Shown here piece after piece: positions 8,601-12,404 of a stretch of 12,404 bases of DNA; the first letter of the stretch is position 1; each line of letters begins with the position of its first letter. Source of the DNA: Treponema sp. (lineage in GTDB: Bacteria > Spirochaetota > Spirochaetia > Treponematales > Breznakiellaceae); assembly GCA_031289935.1 (NCBI GenBank), contig JAITON010000021.1:1-12404 (forward strand), in the 5' to 3' direction. The translations under genes and the position numbers were made by a program. A model generated the notes under the pieces. The model was not told the origin of the DNA and did no database searches. It saw only the letters and a program-made list of their open reading frames with translations.

Positions 8601-8648
8601 TGCCACGAGAACCGGCGCCAGAAAACTAAAACGACCTTTTATGATCAT
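2571..8648 (-). CDS. Alpha-2-macroglobulin-like lipoprotein (YfhM/BAM type) with intact thioester
   Basis: This 2025-residue protein is longer than the about 1650 residues of E. coli YfhM. The signal peptide ends in a lipobox (LQGC, lipidated Cys24, then Lys). A bacterial Ig-like/macroglobulin region lies near 165-250 (IYLVFSQPM). Three 'Y-x-PG-E/D' macroglobulin signatures follow: DRGLYKPGETL (about 723), PDKSLYNPGDT (about 1104) and ADKPSYRPGEE (about 1214). Next come NAEITLMVVDRGVLDL (about 1240-1255), a presumed bait segment (about 1255-1312), the A2M core (FLPMLITGDDG to LPDSLTTYRVTAFGV, about 1315-1400), the thioester CMEQ (C1537, Q1540) with a thioester domain to about 1800, and a C-terminal macroglobulin domain ending in QAECMYEGEIFGRS. 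By family knowledge, cleavage of the bait by a protease exposes the thioester, which covalently traps the protease in the periplasm. Start at 8648: AGGGTGA (8661-8655) overlaps the plsC stop. It pairs genetically with pbpC. Confidence 0.95.
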   Translation of the reverse strand: MIIKGRFSFLAPVLVALLCLLQGCKNGSNEPSLAPVLIETVEEGVYVREESGGPADSTVWLANDEAVRAAFNLDYRPQAPELPAGPEQRAAFIVPVQAGAGTQTIGGGLRPLGDYLVQYSSPREAASIVAAQAGTVETAQGNQEPLAVVDWGPQGLFSSTVQRPQIYLVFSQPMTALAALGAPSASSPVLSIEPALKGVFRWYGTSFLSFEAAEPCRSQQVYTITVNPNAASIWGNKISGQRVFSFHTEALAISEVRPGDAFRKQTGMSFSLNEVPPEAAREISIKFNYPVQAGDIRPYLEISTGLGGLKAFSLRQVSDYELLAALTGVVEFDTPVFVILKQGAKSAGASFGIEADQVVVFRTPGPFAVTGLDRGYPYGKYRNIIDIDFSIRLNGATAAGAVRIEPAMDLGPDHLEVIGNIIRLYNLPLNYGETLGVYISRDLKDIFGRSLGAGAYKGSITMPPEPPPVGTARFLDYGNAMLEAQFAPRFLFEHTNILEGSFYTIRAMDAPDAQAQERRVDLAVGERGYRYFEEIDLGSYLSRGRGSVYFKADLRLPTEWKASGTQEKTPDGFRIYRSTNELRLQVTDLGLTVRYGFNKTVVLVTSLSTGEPVEGALVRLISPWPFVSQNGQTDLLWEVQESDSIGGAMTGKDGLAVIGLGASVLREATVNRNNSYYQPWVSAEKDGDRAVFSPNSHNSWSFGVSSRSTQLAEQVNPVVFMFSDRGLYKPGETLSFRGVDRSLVLGMYLIYRGDYAVALEEDRYQGQTIASLSGTVTGSGGFYGSLEVPADLAPGAYRLVYRRGSALGTIIANIPITVAFFERLKFQASIAPPQTVLISGDEISMSLSASYLSGGSLSGAGWEAGWYRELSWFSPGTSGTEGFSFGPRSSYDAKHYIAAGSGALSGEGKAALSQKTGSEGSLGAPYRYSVEVRVTDLSNQMIAASSSVLVHPARFYIGLASDRKAGFAKAGEEITFHYITVTTAGEKTAGQELFLQTSSGAAEAGILSVELLREEWRRVQQQGVGGYIYDEYIQEMIADSASKIKLTGQGGSFTVRPSKAGFYVLRLSAKDREGRTVLTEYSFYVTGSGGGYWNMNSAEELRLTPDKSLYNPGDTAQLLLQSPLPSGQYLITVEREGIFTEEVRYFEDAVNVIEIPIARNYVPVVYVAVSSYSVRSGPPAHEYGEADLDKPKGYFGLARLSVNPQVRSFSVSLEADKPSYRPGEEVTLTLMATQDGRSLPNAEITLMVVDRGVLDLINYHVPDPIAYFYDESRFPLAVQGGDSRALLMDPVTYSVKNLAGGDADGDSKIEERKDFNPTAVFLPMLITGDDGKVTASFKLPDSLTTYRVTAFGVRGDNFSIKESEILVQSRINVREILPRRLRERDTAEAGVLVTNMDAAAHTVKLRLDIAGTGTIKGAAQVDGVAEREVRVPAGGSAAVYFDLAALSAGTVELSFTVNSDILNEKLKVPLTIERPYVKETVSAAGTVRDGESSAAEMLVIPSFADNGVGSMSVSLDATRLALLDSAVDYLFHYPYGCMEQRSAAMLPLVIFGDYLNVFSLRNEVANPRQVVESELIYWAQVQLAGGGFPYWPSRQEPDYYVSLRIAQIIALARGKGIVIPAGLDTAKLGNYLSAEYQRLQSLRPASPGYYAQSYLQVYTLYVFSLLGAPVDSSKLAEILSRQNVDASVLAFAGMAYRNLGRDSEAAEAARRLRNLMRYTLRGVDITDPLAKSRYSYYGNTLEQLALALEFFAAQAPGDELNTRLLHSLLEQKRSGGFWDSTAVTVRVLSAVDALIRSENLADIDVSGTVRLGSAELLSGAFKGMGAKPVSVGFDFKQPPLSALLRDAALPLTISRQGRGALYYTASLTYAIPAELQGYRDEGLGVYFGIYDIDTGEEIPGTALESGKTYRAKLQVSSRMDRSWVALRAPIPSGAEVLDTAFVTTASYAGREGEAEGDYRHQLSHQVILDNEVQFFWDNFEKGETTLSFLFRAVRRGVYPTPPAQAECMYEGEIFGRSSGALYTIR
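8539..8621 (-). repeat. 14-bp direct repeat flanking the lipobox region, with a small hairpin between the copies
   Basis: AGAACCGGCGCCAG occurs at 8539-8552 and 8608-8621, 69 bp (23 codons) apart and in the same reading phase. Both copies encode LAPVL, once in the signal peptide core and once early in the mature lipoprotein. Between them ACGGTTC (8555-8561) pairs with GAACCGT (8566-8572) around a 4-base loop. Confidence 0.6.
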
Positions 8649-8654
8649 ACTTTG

Positions 8655-8661
8655 TCACCCT
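8655..8661 (-). promoter_or_regulatory. Ribosome binding site of the macroglobulin gene
   Basis: AGGGTGA on the minus strand ends 6 bases before the ATG at 8648 and begins inside the TAG stop of plsC, which suggests translation is coupled to plsC. Confidence 0.55.
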
Positions 8662-9424
8662 AGCCGGTTGTTGCGCTTGAGCCGGTAGATCCCGGTACGG
8701 CCGCTTCCATGGCCTCCCGGATTACTTCATGGGTTCGCGTTACCAGGACCTGCCGCCGTTCTTCCCGGGGAATCTCCGCAGTGTTAACCACCGCGCAGAA
8801 ACTTACCGTTACGGGTGACTTCCTGACGATCCCCTCCCGCTCAAAAACATCATAGCTACCCGTGATGGCCACCGGCACAATAGGCGCCTCCGACATAGTG
8901 GCCAGTTTGAAGGAACCGGGCCTAAAGGGAAGCAACCCCTGACCCCGGCTCCGGTGGCCTTCGGGAAAAATGATCATCCCCCCGCCGTCCTTGAGCCGCC
9001 TGACCCCTTCGTGGATGGTACCCACGGCCTTGCGGGCGCTCTGCCGGTCGACAAAGAGCCCGCCTATCAAGAGGATCCAAATATTCAGCAAGGGAACCAG
9101 ACTGAACTCTTTTTTGGCGATAAATCCGATGGGCCGTCCCGTATAGGCCAGGAGGAGCACCGCATCGAAGATACTCCCGTGGTTGCTCACAAAACAGACC
9201 CCCCCCTTCCTGGGGATGTGTTCCTGCCCCGAAACCCTAATTGGGCACCCCACCAGGGCAATCAGCATACGGCCAAAGAGCCGGCCTATCGTGGAAACAA
9301 ACAGCGTCATGGACTTCCGCAGCCCCAGCAGCGTCAGCAGAAAGGCGATGAGTCCCAGGGGCAGGAGCAGGAGCATGTACAAGCCTACCATAAAAAATAT
9401 AAACGCCGTCTTGATTTTCGCCAT
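8660..9424 (-). CDS. plsC: 1-acyl-sn-glycerol-3-phosphate acyltransferase (lysophosphatidic acid acyltransferase)
   Basis: This 254-residue protein has a hydrophobic N-terminus (about 7-34) that anchors it in the inner membrane. It is followed by the acyltransferase block of the PlsC family: NHGSIFD (H82 and D87 of the catalytic HX4D), GGLFVDR (121-127), FPEGHRSR (153-160, substrate binding) and PIVPVAI (181-187). By family, it transfers an acyl group to lysophosphatidic acid to give phosphatidic acid, the precursor of membrane phospholipids. All four motifs are intact and the length is normal. The start is set by a GGAGG site at 9434-9430. It lies 10 bp after mfd and 11 bp before the macroglobulin gene, as in an operon. 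A run of eight G (minus strand, 9199-9206) encodes the RKGGV stretch just before the catalytic motif. The low-complexity tail (about 242-254) is Gly/Ser/Thr-rich. A lyso-lipid acyltransferase of different specificity is possible. Confidence 0.92.
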   Translation of the reverse strand: MAKIKTAFIFFMVGLYMLLLLPLGLIAFLLTLLGLRKSMTLFVSTIGRLFGRMLIALVGCPIRVSGQEHIPRKGGVCFVSNHGSIFDAVLLLAYTGRPIGFIAKKEFSLVPLLNIWILLIGGLFVDRQSARKAVGTIHEGVRRLKDGGGMIIFPEGHRSRGQGLLPFRPGSFKLATMSEAPIVPVAITGSYDVFEREGIVRKSPVTVSFCAVVNTAEIPREERRQVLVTRTHEVIREAMEAAVPGSTGSSATTG

Positions 9425-9429
9425 CGGTT

Positions 9430-9434
9430 CCTCC
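9430..9434 (-). promoter_or_regulatory. Ribosome binding site of plsC
   Basis: GGAGG on the minus strand stands five bases before the ATG at 9424 and immediately after the mfd stop TAG (9437-9435). Confidence 0.8.
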
Positions 9435-12404
9435 CTATTTTCCTTCCCCCAATGCGGCTAATTTCTCCCGGATAAACTCGCTCTTTTCCTTGAGGCCGAT
9501 GCTGCCGGTCTGGAGGATGAGCACGTTGGCCGCCCGGGGGTCCAGCTTTACCCGCCCCCCCGGCTCCTTCATCAGCCTGAGGAGGCGGTCGATCTTCACC
9601 TTGGAGACCTTGCCGAACTCCACCCGGACCAGGCCGCCTCGTTCCTTAAGGGATGATACCACAAGTTCCCGGCAAATGATACGGATCTCTGCCAGGGAAA
9701 GCAGACTGGCCGCCTCGTCCGGAGGCGGGCCGAAGCGGTCCAGGAGCTCGGCGTGGAGGGCCTCAAGCTCCTCCAGGCTCTTAACCGCAGCGATCTTCTT
9801 GTAGACCCCCATCTTTTCCTGGACCGAATCAATGTAGCTCTCGGGGATAAAGCCCGAGTACTCCAGCTCCAGCAAGGTCTCGTTCTCGGCCTCGTAGTGG
9901 GCGTCCTCCAGACGGTGGACGGCCTCGTCCAGAAGCTGCAAATACAGGTCGAAGCCCACGGAATAGATGTCCCCGGACTGTTCCCGGCCCAGGAGGTTCC
10001 CGGCCCCCCGGATCTCCATATCCTTCATGGCGATCTTGAAGCCCGAACCGAGCTCGGTAAAGTCCGATATCACTTGGAGCCGCTTCATGGCCAGATCCGA
10101 AAGAGCCCGGCCCCCGGGATAAAACAGGTAGGCGTAGGCCAGCCGGTCGCTTCGTCCCACCCGGCCCCGAAGCTGGTAGAGCTGGCTCACCCCGTACATA
10201 TCCGCCCGGTCGATGATGATGGTATTTACATTGGGGATGTCGATACCGTTCTCGATGATGGTGGTAGACACCAGGACGTGGAAGCCCCCGTGGATAAAGC
10301 GGTGCATCACGTCTTCGAGTTCCTGGGCATCCATCTGACCGTGGGCCGTATCCACCAGCATCTCCGGCACGAGCTTTTCCAGCCTGATACGGGTCTCCTG
10401 CAAACTCTCCACCCGGTTATGAAGGAAAAAAATCTGGCCCCCCCGTTCCACCTCGGCGCGGATAGCCGCCGCAATACGCTCCTCGTTCCACTCCCCAATC
10501 ACCGTTTCAATGGGACGCCGGTTCTGGGGCGGCGTGGCCAGGAGGCTCATGTCCCGAATCTTGAGGAGGCTCATGTGGAGGGTCCGTGGGATAGGTGTGG
10601 CCGAAAGACTCAGGCAGTCCACGTTGGTCTTGAGCTCCTTGAGCCGCTCCTTGTCCTTGACCCCGAAGCGCTGTTCCTCATCAATCACCAGGAGCCCCAG
10701 GTCCTTAAAGGCCACGTCCTTCTGAATGATCCGGTGGGTGCCTACCAGAACATCCACCGACCCGGTCTTGAGTTCCGCCAGGACCTTCCGGGTAGTAGCC
10801 CGGTCCACAAAACGGCTGAGCATGGCCATACGCACGGGAAAGCGGCTGAACCGCTCCTGGAAGTTCTCGTAGTGCTGCTCCGCCAGGATCGTCGTGGGGG
10901 CCAGAAACACCGCCTGTTTGCCCCCCATCACCGCCTTAAAGCAGGCCCGGACCGCCACCTCGGTTTTACCGTAGCCCACGTCCCCGCAGATCAGCCGGTC
11001 CATGGGATGGGGGCTTTCCATATCCGCCTTGATCTCCTCCACGCAGCGGAGCTGGTCCTCGGTCTCCTCGTAGGGAAAGGCGGCCTCAAACATGGTCTGC
11101 CACTCGGTATCTGCGGAATAGGCAAAACCCGGCGCGGCCTTGCGCTTGGAATAGAGCTCCAGAAGCCGCCCGGCAATATCCTCCACCGCCTTACTCACCC
11201 GGTTCTTGCGGTTTTCCCAGGACTTGGAGCCCAGCCTGTCCAGATGGGGCGGAGAACCCTCGTTGCCGATGTAGCGCTGGACCAGGTTCACCTGCTCGAT
11301 GGGCACAAAGACGGTTTCTTCCCCGGCGTACTCCAGCTTGATATAGTCCCGCTCGTGCCCCAGAGCCCGGACCCGCTCAACCCCCTTGAAGAGCCCGATA
11401 CCGTAGTTCACATGGACCACGAAATCCCCAGGGTTGAGCTCCACAAAACTGTCGATGGCAGCGCTCTTGACGGTTTTAAGGGACCGGGGCGGCCGTTTCC
11501 GCCGGCCGAAGATCTCGTTCTCCTGGACCAGTATGAGCTTGATATCCGGCAGCGCGAAGCCGGCGGAAAGGGGCGCGGCGATCACGGCCAGGCCGCCTCT
11601 GCCAGAGGTGCCTCTTGCAGAGGCCGTTCCGGCGGCAGACCCCTCCAGGTCCTTGAGCAGCTCCCCAATCCGCCTCGCCTGGCCCTCCGACCCGGCAGCC
11701 ACCACAATCTGCCAGCCATCCTTAAGCAGAGCGGCGAATTCTTCCTTTAGATAGCCGATGTTGCCGAAGAAGCTCCGGGGAGCCTCGGAGCCCAGATTGA
11801 TGCGGAGGGCCCCCTCCTCCCCTCCCCCCCTGAGGCTCAGGAAGGAGATCCGCCGTATAGTCTGCCGGGCCAGCTCGCTAAACTTGCAGAGAATCCGCTC
11901 CGGCGCCGGGGCCTCCCGCAAAGCCTTCCCCAGGGCTTCACCCCGGATACCCTCGCCCGAAGGCCCCCCGCCTGCGCCCGAAGGCCCCCCGCCTTCGGAA
12001 CCCCCGCCCCGTTGAACACCCCGGTAGAGGCTCCGGTACTCCTTTTCCATGACCTCCTGGGCGTTCAGCAACCGCTCCCAGTCCAGGTAGACCACCGTAC
12101 CAGCCTCCCCCAGATAGTCCAGGAGGGTCGCCGGGCCCTCCTCAAAGGCCAGGGGAAAGAGCAGCTCCTCCCCCGGCGCTGTCCGGCGGGCATAGAGCTC
12201 CGTGAGCAGGGCCTCCCGGCCCCGGTCGCTGAACTCCGGCAAAGCGGCCAGGTTCCGGTCCAGAATCCCGATCCGGTCATCGGTCCAGACCAGTTCCTTA
12301 AGGGGCCGGATAATCAGAGAGCCGGCCGTTTCCAGGCCCCCCTGGTCCAGGGGATCAAAGCTGCGGATAGATTCTACCCGGTCAAAGTCCAGCAGAATAC
12401 GCCA
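9435..12404 (-). CDS. mfd: Transcription-repair coupling factor (5' end outside the window)
   Basis: The frame stays open to the window edge, giving 989 residues; about 150-200 N-terminal residues are missing compared with the usual 1150 or so. The TTG at 12242 is internal, because upstream codons encode conserved UvrB-like sequence (VESIRSFDPLDQ, residues 10-21 of the partial protein). Then comes the RNA-polymerase-interacting domain (NPGDFVVHVNYGIGLFKG, from about 320). The RecG-like translocase has Walker A GDVGYGKT (474-481, K480), DEEQ (575-578), SATPIPRTLHMSL and QLRGRVGR (744-751). The TRCF C-terminal domain includes LDRFGPPP. By family, it displaces stalled RNA polymerase at DNA lesions using ATP and recruits UvrA. 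All visible motifs are intact. Two Gly/Ser/Ala-rich insertions in the UvrB-like part (about 134-153 and 256-272) are encoded by short tandem and palindromic repeats. It leads the operon with plsC. Confidence 0.97.
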   Translation of the reverse strand, partial: WRILLDFDRVESIRSFDPLDQGGLETAGSLIIRPLKELVWTDDRIGILDRNLAALPEFSDRGREALLTELYARRTAPGEELLFPLAFEEGPATLLDYLGEAGTVVYLDWERLLNAQEVMEKEYRSLYRGVQRGGGSEGGGPSGAGGGPSGEGIRGEALGKALREAPAPERILCKFSELARQTIRRISFLSLRGGGEEGALRINLGSEAPRSFFGNIGYLKEEFAALLKDGWQIVVAAGSEGQARRIGELLKDLEGSAAGTASARGTSGRGGLAVIAAPLSAGFALPDIKLILVQENEIFGRRKRPPRSLKTVKSAAIDSFVELNPGDFVVHVNYGIGLFKGVERVRALGHERDYIKLEYAGEETVFVPIEQVNLVQRYIGNEGSPPHLDRLGSKSWENRKNRVSKAVEDIAGRLLELYSKRKAAPGFAYSADTEWQTMFEAAFPYEETEDQLRCVEEIKADMESPHPMDRLICGDVGYGKTEVAVRACFKAVMGGKQAVFLAPTTILAEQHYENFQERFSRFPVRMAMLSRFVDRATTRKVLAELKTGSVDVLVGTHRIIQKDVAFKDLGLLVIDEEQRFGVKDKERLKELKTNVDCLSLSATPIPRTLHMSLLKIRDMSLLATPPQNRRPIETVIGEWNEERIAAAIRAEVERGGQIFFLHNRVESLQETRIRLEKLVPEMLVDTAHGQMDAQELEDVMHRFIHGGFHVLVSTTIIENGIDIPNVNTIIIDRADMYGVSQLYQLRGRVGRSDRLAYAYLFYPGGRALSDLAMKRLQVISDFTELGSGFKIAMKDMEIRGAGNLLGREQSGDIYSVGFDLYLQLLDEAVHRLEDAHYEAENETLLELEYSGFIPESYIDSVQEKMGVYKKIAAVKSLEELEALHAELLDRFGPPPDEAASLLSLAEIRIICRELVVSSLKERGGLVRVEFGKVSKVKIDRLLRLMKEPGGRVKLDPRAANVLILQTGSIGLKEKSEFIREKLAALGEGK
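11595..11624 (-). repeat. 15-bp tandem repeat of two small palindromes inside mfd
   Basis: Two adjacent 15-bp units (11595-11609 and 11610-11624) differ at only three positions or so. Each is an inverted repeat: CCTCT/AGAGG arms in the first, GCCTCT/AGAGGC in the second, with 3-base loops. They encode ASARG and TSGRG in a Gly/Ala/Ser segment between the conserved RIGELLKD and PLSAGFALPDIK blocks. Confidence 0.75.
11810..11830 (-). repeat. G-rich purine tract inside mfd (possible G-quadruplex)
   Basis: On the coding strand the tract is pure purine with runs G7, G4, G2 and G5 separated by single A bases. It encodes the RGGGEEGA part of the protein. The G7 run can supply two G-triplets, so four G3 runs are available for a quadruplex in DNA or mRNA. 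Confidence 0.6.
11955..11998 (-). repeat. 21-bp tandem repeat with strong hairpin inside mfd
   Basis: GCCCGAAGGCCCCCCGCCT occurs at 11955-11973 and 11976-11994, period 21 bp (7 codons). It encodes GGGPSGA then GGGPSGE on the minus strand. In the second copy CCGAAGGC (11978-11985) and GCCTTCGG (11991-11998) form perfect 8-bp arms around five C. It encodes a Gly/Ser/Pro linker after the conserved EYRSLYRG segment. Confidence 0.85.

Noticed and set aside
9753..11750. 665-codon open frame on the plus strand opposite mfd
   Set aside because: It is antisense to a gene with all Mfd motifs. Its translation has no recognisable domain and is a by-product of GC-rich codon usage on the other strand.
12240..12242. 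TTG at 12242 as the start of mfd
   Set aside because: The frame is open to the window edge and the 54 codons upstream encode conserved UvrB-like sequence, so the real start is outside the window.

Overview
The window carries a tightly packed block of four minus-strand genes that fills almost everything from about position 326 to the right edge. A small plus-strand module at the left edge meets it tail to tail. The four-gene block is GC-rich (roughly 60% by eye) and reads, in transcription order (right to left): mfd (5' end cut by the window edge), plsC, a very large alpha-2-macroglobulin-like lipoprotein gene, and pbpC. Spacing is 10 bp (mfd to plsC), 11 bp (plsC to macroglobulin) and a 53-bp overlap (macroglobulin to pbpC), so the four are probably one transcript. 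Its promoter must lie outside the window or inside mfd.

The host is a diderm (Gram-negative) bacterium, because the macroglobulin is a lipoprotein of the YfhM/BAM type that works with a peptidoglycan synthase in the periplasm. A GC-rich gut or free-living spirochaete (Treponema-like) is my best guess from the general look of Mfd, the macroglobulin and the small antitoxin-like protein. This is a low-confidence inference. The left 320 bases are visibly more AT-rich than the rest and look like an accessory toxin-antitoxin-type gene pair.

Functionally, the macroglobulin-pbpC pair is the known bacterial envelope-defence partnership. The macroglobulin has an intact CMEQ thioester (C1537 to Q1540) that should trap proteases reaching the periplasm. 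PBP1C, with intact transglycosylase and transpeptidase motifs and a C-terminal BiPBP_C domain, is thought to repair the peptidoglycan breach. PlsC makes phosphatidic acid for membrane lipids. Mfd removes stalled RNA polymerase and recruits excision repair. The last two are housekeeping genes, and their tight linkage to the defence pair is unusual.

The most interesting unexplained structure is a set of GC-rich palindromes and tandem repeats lying in frame inside coding sequence, always where the protein has a Gly/Ser/Ala/Pro-rich, probably looped, segment. The best is a nearly perfect 36-nt palindrome in pbpC, exactly 12 codons long (2171-2206). In mfd there are a 21-bp tandem repeat with an 8-bp-arm hairpin (11955-11998) and a 15-bp tandem of two small palindromes (11595-11624). 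They resemble in behaviour the in-frame palindromic elements known from Rickettsia, but whether they are mobile or slippage products cannot be decided from this window. No RNA genes, insertion sequences, CRISPR arrays or convincing terminators were seen, and there is no gene-free stretch longer than 300 bases.
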